DNA of 64,000 nucleotides, taken from positions 1 to 64,000 of the forward strand of contig NZ_PISD01000050.1 in assembly GCF_002835735.1 (NCBI RefSeq). The letters are read 5' to 3'. The notes under the pieces are model-generated. The model worked only from the letters and a program-made list of their open reading frames with translations. It did not search any database and had not been told where the DNA came from. Source of the DNA: Cytobacillus horneckiae. Its GTDB lineage: Bacteria; Bacillota; Bacilli; Bacillales; Cytobacillaceae. Numbering within the stretch: position 1 is the first letter of the stretch; the number at the start of each line of letters is the position of its first letter. Positions 24,791 to 33,314 of the stretch are shown here, in pieces. The position numbers and the translations under genes were made by a program.

Positions 24791-24902
24791 AGTCGAAAAA
24801 TAATAAAATATGAAATAATTACGAGTTATCTATTTTCAAATTAGGCAAATTCCAGTAAAGTTATAAGAGTTATCCTAGAAAAATGAAAAGAAGGTGAGGA
24901 AA

Positions 24903-26402
24903 ATGCCGAAAGAAAAGGATAAAAAAGCGTATTCACGCGGAAATCTCATTGGCCTAATTCTAGGTCCTGTCTTAGCACTGCTAGTGTTCTTTTTGTTACC
25001 TAACGATATGATTGGGTATGAAGGAAGAGTCGTTATCGCAAGTATTGCAATGATAGGAACGTACTGGGTAACTGAAGCAGTGCCGATGGCTGTTGCATCA
25101 TTACTTCCATTGATCATCATTCCATTATTCGGTGGTGCACCAATAGATGTTGTGTCTCGTTCTTACGGGGAATCTGTCATTTTTATGTATATGGGTGGTT
25201 TTATTCTAGCAATTGCCATTGAGAAATGGAATTTACATAGAAGAATTGCCTTAAACATCATTGATTGGATTGGTACGGAGAGTCATAAAATTATTCTCGG
25301 TATTATGATCGCTACTGGATTACTGACGATGTTCATTTCCAATGCTGCAACAGCGTTAATGATGCTTCCGGTTGCATTAGCATTAATCTCTGAGGTTAGA
25401 GAAAAGAAAATACTAGAAGACCAAAATTTGAAGTTTTTTGCGAAATCCATTTTGTTAGCGGTTGCATATACGGCAACAATCGGAGGACTTGCTACTCTGG
25501 TTGCCGCTGTGCCAAATGCTGCGCTTGCTGGTATTGCAAAAATTCAATTTGATGTTGAAGTTACTTTTGTCCAGTGGTTCATTTTTGCTGCCCCAATAGC
25601 ATTAATCATGTTTGTTTTCTTATATTTCTATTTAACAAAAATGAAGTTCAAGGTAAAATCTGAAAACGAGGGCAAAGTTTCTTTTATTAAGGAAGAAAAG
25701 AAGGGCTTAGGTAAAGTAAAGACTGAGGAATGGATTGTTATCGCCGTTTTCCTTTTGACTGTTTCATTATGGGTAGGAAAACCAGCTATTTCATGGGTGG
25801 CAGATCATGTAGGCTTTCTCTCATTTTTAAGCAGGCTTGGTTCATTGCCAGATGCGAGTATTTCAATGATGGGAGCCGTATTACTATTCTTCTTACCAAG
25901 TACGAAAAAAGGTGAAAGAATTCTTGAATGGGAAGACTTAGTTAAGTTGCCATGGGGTGTACTAGTACTTTTCGGAGGAGGACTTGCCCTCGCAGCGAGC
26001 TTGGAACATTCAGGCGTAAATGAATGGATTGCTGTTGCACTTCAAGGTCTACAAGCATATACACCATTCATTATTATTTTATTGCTAGTAGTTATTGTGT
26101 TAGGCATGACAGAAATCTTATCAAATACCGCTGTGGCAAACTTAGTTTTGCCGATATCAGCAGGTCTAGGGGTAGCTATCGGAATTGATCCACTGATTAT
26201 GATGGCTGCGGTTGCTCTAGCTGCAGGTTCATGTTATATGCTTCCTGTTGCCACACCTCCAAATACGGCAGTATTTAGCGCGGGTGAGTTGGAGGTTTCT
26301 GATATGGCTAAAGCCGGTGTATGGCTAAACTTAGTGAGTGTAATCGTGATTACATTAGCCGTCTACTACTGGATGCCAATTGTTTTTGGAATAACTATCT
26401 AG
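24903..26402 (+). CDS. SLC13/DASS sodium-coupled carboxylate transporter
   Basis: A 499-residue membrane protein with about 11-13 helices. The DASS repeats are visible: ISNAATALMMLPVALAL (about 138-154) and EILSNTAVANLVLPISAGLG (about 400-419) as the paired SNT motifs that bind sodium and carboxylate, and LPVATPPNTAVFSAG near 448 as the second PPN-type loop. The first loop reads LVAAVPNA instead of the usual GTPPN, a possible change in selectivity. The family imports dicarboxylates such as succinate, malate and fumarate. AAGGTGAGG supports ATG 24903 over GTG 24894. A cre-like site lies upstream and a terminator follows. Confidence 0.88.
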   Translation: MPKEKDKKAYSRGNLIGLILGPVLALLVFFLLPNDMIGYEGRVVIASIAMIGTYWVTEAVPMAVASLLPLIIIPLFGGAPIDVVSRSYGESVIFMYMGGFILAIAIEKWNLHRRIALNIIDWIGTESHKIILGIMIATGLLTMFISNAATALMMLPVALALISEVREKKILEDQNLKFFAKSILLAVAYTATIGGLATLVAAVPNAALAGIAKIQFDVEVTFVQWFIFAAPIALIMFVFLYFYLTKMKFKVKSENEGKVSFIKEEKKGLGKVKTEEWIVIAVFLLTVSLWVGKPAISWVADHVGFLSFLSRLGSLPDASISMMGAVLLFFLPSTKKGERILEWEDLVKLPWGVLVLFGGGLALAASLEHSGVNEWIAVALQGLQAYTPFIIILLLVVIVLGMTEILSNTAVANLVLPISAGLGVAIGIDPLIMMAAVALAAGSCYMLPVATPPNTAVFSAGELEVSDMAKAGVWLNLVSVIVITLAVYYWMPIVFGITI

Positions 26403-26404
26403 CG

Positions 26405-26437
26405 TAAAAAGGGGTGTCCATAGAGGCACCCTTTTTG
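26405..26437 (+). terminator. Terminator of the SLC13 gene
   Basis: AAAAAGGGGTG pairs with CACCCTTTTT around a ten-base loop. Confidence 0.85.
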
Positions 26438-26783
26438 AAATAAAATGAGTATGAAGTACAAACTTTGTAAGAGGGAAAAAGTATGTGTATGGAGGTTCAA
26501 ATAGGTGTGTAGAGGAGTCGACCTCGATTCCTGAGGGAGAGAAGCAAGTCAGTCGAGAGACTAAGGGAGAGAAGCGGAAAAGCTTCTCGACGTACGAACC
26601 GCGCAGGAGGAGATTCGTAAGCCTTGAGAAGGATATAGCTTTAAGGAAGTGTATGTAATATAAGTTCTTTTATAAAATTTTTATTGAATGGTTCATAATG
26701 TACATATAAGCAAGATGTTTGACTCTTTTAGATTATCATTTATTATTATTAGTTAGTATGTTGCGTTTAAAGGGAGTTGTTAC
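26438..26783. other. Intergenic region with GC-rich element, no gene
   Basis: About 26510-26635 is GC-rich and purine-biased with several GGGAGAGAAGC-like repeats and a hairpin GAAGCGGAAAAGCTTC, of the degenerate intergenic type also seen near 9508 and 23800. No start signal or protein-like frame was seen. The last 40 bases hold the ribosome binding site of the next gene. Confidence 0.4.
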
Positions 26784-27875
26784 ATGGTCACAATATTAGC
26801 TGGGTTAGCCTTTTTGTCGGTCTATGCACTCATTTGTTTATACATTGGTGTGAACTTTTGGAGCTGGTTAAAAACGACATTTTCGTTTAAATATAAGAAG
26901 ACATATATAATAATTGTATCATTATTATCACTTGCTTTTTTTGGTGGGTATAGCATCCCATCTCCGCTTTTAGAAATGATCGGTGGTTATTGGCTTGTTG
27001 TTATTGGTTACAGTATCCTCATTCTCCCCATCATTAATATCATTTATTTTATATTGAAGAAAAACAGAAAATGGAAAATAGGATTAGGCTGGGTTACAGT
27101 TGCATTTTTTGCATTCGTGTTTATTTATGGAAGCTACAATGCGTGGACGCCGGTAGTCAGGGAGTACGATGTCTCTATAGATAAAACAATTGCGAATGAT
27201 AAGAAGGAACTAAAGATACTTATGGCAGCTGACCTGCATCTAGGGACAGTAATTGGGAATAATCATTTGGATAAGCTAGTAAAGATTGTAAATGATGTTA
27301 AACCAGACATTATTTTTCTCCCGGGAGATATTATTAATGATGATATTACTCCATATGTAGAGCAGGAAATGAGAACAACAATGGAGAAAATACAAGCACC
27401 ACTTGGCGTTTTCGCGGTTCCAGGAAATCATGATTATTACGGCGGTCATAATGAAAAACTTAAGAAAGAGCTTGAAGAGATTGATATAAGGTTTTTAATG
27501 GATGAAGCGGTAGAGGTGGCAGGTGATTTCCTTGTGTTAGGAAGAGATGATTTCACGAATCCTAACAGAAAGACCTTGGATGAGTTAATAAATAAGTTGG
27601 ATAAATCGAAGCCTATTTTTGTACTTGACCACCAGCCAAGAGAAATAATTGAGGCACAAGCAGAAGGTGCGGACATGATTTTTTCTGGACACACACATCG
27701 CGGCCAGCTGGCACCGGCACATTTAATCACAGAAAGAATGTATGATAATGATTGGGGATATTTAAATATTCAACAATTACATTCCTTTACAACCTCAGGG
27801 TTTGGTCTTTGGGGACCAGCATTAAGAATTGGTTCACAATCTGAAGTGATGGTGATTGACGTCACGTTTAACTAA
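26784..27875 (+). CDS. Membrane-anchored metallophosphoesterase
   Basis: A 363-residue protein with four N-terminal membrane helices (about residues 3-25, 38-60, 70-92, 103-122) and a calcineurin-like phosphoesterase domain at 145-355. Metal ligands are in ADLHLG (about 150), LPGDII (about 180), PGNHDYYGG (about 214) and FSGHTHRGQ (about 300). It resembles YkuE/YaeI-type enzymes, which hydrolyse phosphodiesters in lipids or nucleotides at the membrane. The precise substrate is unknown. AAAGGGAG precedes the ATG. Confidence 0.88.
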   Translation: MVTILAGLAFLSVYALICLYIGVNFWSWLKTTFSFKYKKTYIIIVSLLSLAFFGGYSIPSPLLEMIGGYWLVVIGYSILILPIINIIYFILKKNRKWKIGLGWVTVAFFAFVFIYGSYNAWTPVVREYDVSIDKTIANDKKELKILMAADLHLGTVIGNNHLDKLVKIVNDVKPDIIFLPGDIINDDITPYVEQEMRTTMEKIQAPLGVFAVPGNHDYYGGHNEKLKKELEEIDIRFLMDEAVEVAGDFLVLGRDDFTNPNRKTLDELINKLDKSKPIFVLDHQPREIIEAQAEGADMIFSGHTHRGQLAPAHLITERMYDNDWGYLNIQQLHSFTTSGFGLWGPALRIGSQSEVMVIDVTFN

Positions 27876-27903
27876 AACTCAACGTTGCTGTTGAGTTTTT
27901 ATT
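27874..27903. terminator. Bidirectional terminator
   Basis: AACTCAAC/GTTGAGTT with A and T tracts on either side overlaps both convergent stop codons. Confidence 0.8.
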
Positions 27904-28120
27904 ATTCTATTTGATTGCTTTCCCAAACTGAGAAAAGTCCGCTGCCTTCACAACTTGCACAATGGTAAGCATCATCATCCAAAAACATATATTCATGCCC
28001 TGCATAATATTGCATTCCTCTACCACGGCAATCAGGACATTTATCTAACCCTCTCATCTTTTCTACGTGGTTATCATATCTTGACTCTCTCCATTGATTA
28101 ATGGCATTAAATAGTCCCAT
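27902..28120 (-). CDS. Small CxxCxGxG zinc-finger protein (paralogue 2)
   Basis: A 72-residue protein with the same plan as the gene at 19052: a helical N-terminus ending NHVEKM, then KCPDCRGRGM and HCASCEGSGLF, giving two DnaJ-type zinc repeats. The spacing between the repeats is nearly the same in both paralogues. The conserved xHVxKM before the first repeat suggests a shared partner surface. AAGGAGG precedes the start at 28120. Function unknown. Confidence 0.7.
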   Translation of the reverse strand: MGLFNAINQWRESRYDNHVEKMRGLDKCPDCRGRGMQYYAGHEYMFLDDDAYHCASCEGSGLFSVWESNQIE

Positions 28121-28200
28121 AGCTAATCCTCCTTACGTTTTGTACATAGTTTGGATTACTAAGATAGGAAATATACATAATCACCTGTAATAATATTAAA

Positions 28201-28249
28201 TGCTTGTCGAAAGATGTGGGTGCCGCTCACCAACATTTTTCGACAAGCA
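28201..28249. repeat. Long imperfect palindrome
   Basis: TGCTTGTCGAAA (28201-28212) is exactly mirrored by TTTCGACAAGCA (28238-28249), and pairing continues inward with mismatches (ATGTGGGTG against CTCACCAACAT). The 49-base hairpin has no T tract on either strand, so it is not a classical terminator. It could be an extended operator, an RNA structure or a small non-autonomous repeat. Confidence 0.5.
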
Positions 28250-28275
28250 CCATATTTACAACAAAACATTAATCC

Positions 28276-28311
28276 AAAACAAAAGCCCAAGCCTTCAGCT
28301 GAAGACTTGAG
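28276..28311 (-). terminator. Terminator of the MMPL gene
   Basis: On the minus strand CAAGTCTTCAGCTGAAGGCTTG folds into a stem with TTTTGTTTT after GGGC. Confidence 0.7.
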
Positions 28312-28320
28312 ATTTGCTGC

Positions 28321-30558
28321 TCACAAGTTGTGGGTTTTGTCGAATTTTGTAGGTGACAGGTACCCTGATTTGCTGTTCCCGACTAAGATAAGGAGGGCGG
28401 GCAGCATGAATCCTCTGATGATGAAGGTGTCTAGGAGGATTCTTAGTGCCATGGTGAAGCCGAATAGGAATAGTTCCTGGAGCGGCTGGGTGATGAGGAC
28501 AGCGAAGGTGGCTGCCAGTATGACACCTGCCGACGATATAACACCGCCAGTTAATGATACCCCATCCCTTACTGCTTCATTCCATGAGACATGCTTTGCC
28601 CGTTCTCGTATTCTCGATACAAGCATAATATTATAATCGATTCCTAAAGCAACCATAAAGACGAAGGTGTAAACTGGAATCCTGTAGCTAATGGCATCAT
28701 AGCCCATCATGTTTTCGAATATCCACCAGCTAAATCCTAAAGATGCGAAATACGACAATAATATGGTAGACATCATAATGATAGGCAGGATAAATGACTT
28801 TGTCTGGAAGCCAAGCATCGTTGTTAACAGGATGGTAACAACAGATAATAAAATAATCATGTCTCTGCTATTCATTGTCTGCACATCTAGCTGCTGGGCT
28901 GTTTGACCAGCGAATTGTAAAGAGGTCTCAATTGATGAGAATCCAGCCTCGTCTAAAATCTTTTTCTCTTTTTCTCTTAATTGTTCAACTGTACGGAGTG
29001 CCTGTTCATCATAAGGATTGTCATCGAGGACAACCTGCAAACGAAAACTTCGCTTTGACTCAGATAAGAAGTTTTGGGGCAATTCCTCATTTCCGAGCAA
29101 CATATCTTTTGTTAAATCGGGAGATACCGCCGCAACGCCTGGTTGATCTGCCAATCCGTCAGCAACTTTTTGAACATTTGCTAATCCTTCTTCATCAGCG
29201 GATAATGGAGACTTTCCATAAAGCAAGACTGTGACCGGAGACAATTGACCTGGCGGATAATTCTCCTCTAATAATTCAAACCCTTGTCTGGAAGAAATAT
29301 TGTCTGGAAAGGACTTCAAAAGGTTAAATGAGTAGTTCATCGTACTGACATTAAAAGCACCTAATAAAAATAAAATAAGTAATATTCCAGCAATCCAGCC
29401 CGGTTTTTTCGTAACTATGTGGCCGGCTCTTTGCCAAATCTTCCTTTTAGACTGTTGAGGCTGTTTTTCGTTTGCTGAAGGAACAAATGGCCAAAATGCT
29501 TTTCTGCCCAGTAAAACGAAAATACTTGGAATAAGCGTTAATCCGGCTAACAATATCACCACGACTGCTACTGAAAAGACAGGCGCAAAATGATTGTACG
29601 GCTCAAATACTGCCAGAAATAAAGTCAGCATCGCAAGCAAAACCGTCCCGCCGCTAAAGAGAATAGGCTCTGCCACATGATGCATCACTTCTTGCATAGA
29701 GCTATATTTAGAAGTGTTTTTACACAATTCTTCACGAAACCTGGAGAACACAAATAAGCTATAGTCAGTTAGCACAGCGAAAAGTAAAACAAGCATAATA
29801 GATACAGCAGACCCATCAACAGCAAACCATTCTTGTTTGCCAGCTATTCCAAGCAATCTATCAACGATGGCATAAACAATACCTGCAATAAACAAAGGAG
29901 TGATTGCAAGAATTGGCGACCGGTATATCAAGATTAATAAAATGAAAATAAGCACAATTGTTGCACTCATTAATATGAAATCAGCATTGCGAAAGATTGA
30001 AATGGTGTCAGCTGAGATACCAGCAGGACCAGTAATTTCAAATTGCATGTCTAATCCGAGGGAATCAACCGCCTCTCGCAATTGATTCAATGTTTCATTT
30101 GCTTCGTCTGAATCTAACCCTTCAATCAGAGCGGCATTAATAATTAATGTACTTTTATCTTCGGAAAACATCTCATCCTGTAAATGCTCTGGGAATAGAT
30201 GGAATGGCAAGGAGCTCGCTAAATTATCCGGCTTTTTATCAGATGTCATCCATTTACTAAACTGTGATATTTTTTCACGGTCATATTGATCAATCGGTTC
30301 TTTTTTATGAAAAACCAGTAAAGCCGTTAAGCCCTCATCTGTTGGGAATTCTTCTTTCAATAAATTAGCAGCCGTTTCTGAAGGCATATCCTTTGTTACA
30401 CTTTGTTCCTCACTTGTACCCGAATATTCTTTAGAGCCCGGTGCACCGACACTCAACATGATGGCAGCAATCACCCAAGCAAGTAACATAATTATAGAAC
30501 CTGTCTTGCTGCTGGAAAACCTCACTAATTTTTGTATTGGTTTTAGCATTTCATTCAT
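28321..30558 (-). CDS. MMPL/RND-type exporter (YdfJ-like)
   Basis: A 745-residue protein with the duplicated RND topology: TM1 near residues 20-38, a large extracytoplasmic loop (about 40-185), five helices (about 190-335), TM7 near 390, a second loop (about 410-560) and five helices (565-725). The family motifs ADFILMSATIVLIFILLIL in TM2 and TDYSLFVFSRFREEL (about 266-280) and GIDYNIMLVSRIRERA (about 650-665) hold the proton-relay Asp/Tyr residues. Homologues export lipids, siderophores or drugs. GAAAGGGAG lies before the first ATG. It stands alone with its own terminator. Confidence 0.88.
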   Translation of the reverse strand: MNEMLKPIQKLVRFSSSKTGSIIMLLAWVIAAIMLSVGAPGSKEYSGTSEEQSVTKDMPSETAANLLKEEFPTDEGLTALLVFHKKEPIDQYDREKISQFSKWMTSDKKPDNLASSLPFHLFPEHLQDEMFSEDKSTLIINAALIEGLDSDEANETLNQLREAVDSLGLDMQFEITGPAGISADTISIFRNADFILMSATIVLIFILLILIYRSPILAITPLFIAGIVYAIVDRLLGIAGKQEWFAVDGSAVSIMLVLLFAVLTDYSLFVFSRFREELCKNTSKYSSMQEVMHHVAEPILFSGGTVLLAMLTLFLAVFEPYNHFAPVFSVAVVVILLAGLTLIPSIFVLLGRKAFWPFVPSANEKQPQQSKRKIWQRAGHIVTKKPGWIAGILLILFLLGAFNVSTMNYSFNLLKSFPDNISSRQGFELLEENYPPGQLSPVTVLLYGKSPLSADEEGLANVQKVADGLADQPGVAAVSPDLTKDMLLGNEELPQNFLSESKRSFRLQVVLDDNPYDEQALRTVEQLREKEKKILDEAGFSSIETSLQFAGQTAQQLDVQTMNSRDMIILLSVVTILLTTMLGFQTKSFILPIIMMSTILLSYFASLGFSWWIFENMMGYDAISYRIPVYTFVFMVALGIDYNIMLVSRIRERAKHVSWNEAVRDGVSLTGGVISSAGVILAATFAVLITQPLQELFLFGFTMALRILLDTFIIRGFMLPALLILVGNSKSGYLSPTKFDKTHNL

Positions 30559-30767
30559 CTCCCTTTCATAAGTATCATAAAATTGTTATTTGAACTGAGG
30601 ATGAACAGCGATTTACAATTTGTTTTTGATCAAAAATAGCAGCTGAAGTGCCTCATGTTCGACTTACCAAACAAAAATTAGCTTTAACAAAGACTTTTTA
30701 TTATGTTAATCTTTTATTGTTGCAATTTTCTATTTTTAAATCTCGAATTTAGATTGGATATAAGTTA

Positions 30768-31179
30768 ATGGAGATTGCCATTGTGGCTTTCGATGATTTT
30801 ACTGATAAAGCTGTTTTCATGACGTGGGAAGCTTCAAGGATGGAATGGTTCAAATATAAGGAACCATCATAAGTAACAGGCATGAATGTTCAGTGCATAT
30901 GCCAATCGACGAATTGAGAATGCAGATGCTGTCTTATACTCAAACAGACCAGGTACAAGACAATTATAAAGTGTGCAGGTTGTTACATCCGTATAGTGCA
31001 GGTTCTCTCCTATTAAGAGCCAAAGGAATATATCAGGAAAAAACGCAACAACCTATCCAACTGTAAAGGAAGAGCTTGCAAAATTCGAAGTAAATATGAT
31101 CGATGACTCTCTCGGCATCTGAAGCAATATTGCTACTGCTGCAGATTGTCTTGCGAGGCGGGAGTTATCATTGTTGTGA
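30768..31179 (+). pseudogene. Decayed DJ-1/PfpI family gene
   Basis: The frame opens MEIAIVAFDDFTD, the classic DJ-1/PfpI start, then runs into stops. Pieces continue in other frames: GSLLLRAKGIYQEK (nucleophile-elbow region), NATTYPTVKEELAKFEVNM ending in a stop, then SNIATAADCLARRELSLL. Order and spacing match the family's AICSGSLLLG, ATTYPTV and ATAADCLAG blocks. At least three frameshifts or stops make it non-functional. An intact but different DJ-1 gene is at 38107. The flanking parts of the 30559-31275 spacer hold nothing else recognisable. Confidence 0.7.
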
Positions 31180-31275
31180 ATTATTGAAAGCTAACAAATA
31201 AAGCGATACGTGATGAATGTTGGCTCACGATTCAGCTAATTGATCAAACTTAACGCTATAAAAGGGGAAAATGAG

Positions 31276-31677
31276 ATGCGTATAAAAAGAGAAAAAATAT
31301 TTACAGGTTCACCTTGGGAATCAACGGTTGGCTATTGCAGAGCGATTAAAATAGGCGATAAAATTGAAATTGCTGGGACAACAGCAATGAAAGATGGAAA
31401 GGTTGTGGGTGTAGGCAGTTCATATGACCAAACAAAATTTATAATAGAACGGATAAAAGAGGCACTCGCTGAACTCGGAGCAGATTTAAGCGATGTTGTC
31501 CGGACACGCATGTTTGTCACTGATATTTCTAAATGGGAAGAAATTGGCCAGGCGCACGGTGAATTTTTTCATGCTGTTCAGCCTGTATCGACAATGGTTG
31601 AAGTAAAATCTCTCATTCATCCTCAATTATTAATTGAAATAGAAGCAGAGGCGATAATAGATAATAAAATCTGCTAA
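31276..31677 (+). CDS. RidA/YjgF-family enamine/imine deaminase-like protein
   Basis: A 133-residue protein starting MRIKREKIFTGSPWES. It has the chorismate-mutase-like fold of the YjgF family with KIEIAGTTAMKDGKVVG and VVRTRMFVTDISKWEEIG (about 73-90), where the Arg corresponds to the catalytic residue of RidA that hydrolyses reactive enamines such as 2-aminoacrylate. The end IEIEAEAIID is also typical. AAGGGG supports this ATG; upstream codons lack a signal. Whether it is a true RidA or a divergent subgroup is uncertain. Confidence 0.85.
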   Translation: MRIKREKIFTGSPWESTVGYCRAIKIGDKIEIAGTTAMKDGKVVGVGSSYDQTKFIIERIKEALAELGADLSDVVRTRMFVTDISKWEEIGQAHGEFFHAVQPVSTMVEVKSLIHPQLLIEIEAEAIIDNKIC

Positions 31678-31770
31678 ATACTGTGTAAGATCTCTTTACA
31701 AAGTAAATGCGTAAACTATATAAGCCGTGTATATTATAGATAGAATCCTAAGCCCCACTTGGAAGTAGCT

Positions 31771-31807
31771 CCAGTATGGATGAAAATTCATCACTGGGCT
31801 TTTTTTG
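31771..31807 (+). terminator. Terminator of the RidA-like gene
   Basis: CCAGT...ACTGG with inner GATGAA/TTCATC, followed by GGCTTTTTTT. Confidence 0.7.
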
Positions 31808-31856
31808 TATAAAAATAAAGAGAAGGAAAAATTCCCCTCCTCAAAAAACAGCAAAA

Positions 31857-32582
31857 TTAAGATTCACGTAACATTGAATCGATCTCCTTCAATACTTCAC
31901 CTATTTTTCGCTTATGTATGACTAAATCTGCATAAATATCATAATCTGTCTGTTCTTCATTAATGATTACAAGCTTTGCACCGCTTTCCTTCGCGATAAG
32001 AGGAAACTGATTTGCGGGTGATACTGAAAGTGAAGAACCAAGAACGATAAAAAGTTCAGCCTTTTGTGCTTCTTCAAAAGCCATATTAAATGCATCTTCA
32101 GGAAGTGATTCTCCAAAAAGTATGATAGAAGGACGTAACATTCCTCCGCATTCACAAATAAAGTCTTCGTCAACATATTTTTCACTGCTGTATTTTTTGT
32201 TGCATAATTGACAATGTAGAGTCTGTAAAGTTCCATGCAGTTCAGCTACGCGTATAGAGCCTGCTTCAGTGTGAAAACCATCAACATTTTGCGTAATGAT
32301 TGAATGTATAAGCTGTTTCTTCTCCCAGTCTGCTAAGATTTTATGCCCTTTGTGCGGACCATACTTTTTAATGCCAAGCACTCTGTCACGATAAAACTCA
32401 ACAAACTCATGAACATTATGATTTAATGCTTCTGTAGTCGCGAGTTGACTAGGATCTTTTTTTCTCCACAGACCATTAGCGGAACGAAAATCAGGAAGTC
32501 CGCTCTCTGTAGACATGCCTGCGCCTGTAAAAATGACTGTATAATTTGAAGCTGCTAACCAATCTTGAAGCATTGCAATCAC
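31857..32582 (-). CDS. cobB: NAD-dependent protein deacylase (sirtuin)
   Basis: A 241-residue Sir2 protein (SrtN in B. subtilis). NAD-binding GAGMSTESGLPDFR (residues 20-33), TQNVDGFH (97-104), catalytic His116 in ELHG, and zinc ligands C124, C127, C143 and C145 are all present. It removes acetyl or acyl groups from lysines, for example on acetyl-CoA synthetase, using NAD. The start is GTG 32580-32582 with AAGGA upstream. It is transcribed toward the RidA gene and separated from calY by a terminator. Confidence 0.93.
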   Translation of the reverse strand: MIAMLQDWLAASNYTVIFTGAGMSTESGLPDFRSANGLWRKKDPSQLATTEALNHNVHEFVEFYRDRVLGIKKYGPHKGHKILADWEKKQLIHSIITQNVDGFHTEAGSIRVAELHGTLQTLHCQLCNKKYSSEKYVDEDFICECGGMLRPSIILFGESLPEDAFNMAFEEAQKAELFIVLGSSLSVSPANQFPLIAKESGAKLVIINEEQTDYDIYADLVIHKRKIGEVLKEIDSMLRES

Positions 32583-32610
32583 TCGCTTTTCCTTTTTTCT
32601 TCATTATAAT

Positions 32611-32643
32611 CAAAAAACCTGCTCCAAAGATAGGAAGCAGGCA
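32611..32643 (-). terminator. Terminator of the sipW-calY operon
   Basis: On the minus strand GCCTGCTTCC pairs with GGAGCAGGT and runs into TTTTTT, just after the calY stop. Confidence 0.75.
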
Positions 32644-32658
32644 TGAATCTATAAGGAT

Positions 32659-33261
32659 TTATTTATTATCGTAATAATTTCCAGCTGTTTGTTCAGCATT
32701 AAATGTCCAGTTCACCCTAAGCTTGTCTCCTTGAAATTGGTTTTGATCCTGCCCATTATCAACAAATTCGAATAGGACAAACATCTTTTCCTTTCCGCCA
32801 GCAGGAATGCCGTCTGGAATTTGCTCATTTCCTACAAATGTATCAATTGCTGTAATATCCGGCTGTTGTGATTGCAATTCAGCTAATGTCGTTTCAACAA
32901 CAGGAACAGTTGCACTGCTGGTGTTATACATGATGGTCACTTTAATATGCTCAGCAAAGTCGTCTGAATTATCGCCTTTTGCATCCTCTATAACATATTG
33001 AGTATGAAGAAGAACCTTGTGAATATCAAGTGTACCGTTATTTTCTAATGTGAATTCACGGTAAATTTCATCACCGGGTTTGATGTTATCAATATTAACG
33101 ACAAAATCAGGATTCACTGCCAAATCCAAAGTTCCTGCTGCGAACGTATTTTGGGTGGCAAAGCTATCGCTAAAGTAAGCGTATGTACCTCCACTAATTA
33201 ATGAAATACCAAGAGCAGCAGTCATTAAGTTTCTTTTTGTAAATTTAAATTTCCATTTCAT
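32659..33261 (-). CDS. calY: CalY/TasA-family extracellular matrix fibre protein (camelysin-like)
   Basis: A 200-residue secreted protein. The N-terminus (basic WKFKFTKRN, hydrophobic helix, then GGTYAYFSDS at about 24-33) is the SipW-dependent signal region of TasA/CalY proteins. The mature part, rich in beta strands, includes FAAGTLDLAVNPD and ENNGTLDIHKVLL, both family hallmarks. These proteins form amyloid-like or donor-strand fibres of the biofilm matrix, and CalY was described as a protease (camelysin). It is directly downstream of its signal peptidase gene sipW. No tapA-type anchor gene is present. Confidence 0.9.
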   Translation of the reverse strand: MKWKFKFTKRNLMTAALGISLISGGTYAYFSDSFATQNTFAAGTLDLAVNPDFVVNIDNIKPGDEIYREFTLENNGTLDIHKVLLHTQYVIEDAKGDNSDDFAEHIKVTIMYNTSSATVPVVETTLAELQSQQPDITAIDTFVGNEQIPDGIPAGGKEKMFVLFEFVDNGQDQNQFQGDKLRVNWTFNAEQTAGNYYDNK

Positions 33262-33314
33262 ATATAAACCCTCCTAATAAAAATATGTATTCACTCCACA
33301 ATGGGAGAAATAGC

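Noticed and set aside
28214-28636. 140-codon plus-strand frame
   Set aside because: Antisense shadow of the MMPL exporter and its terminator.
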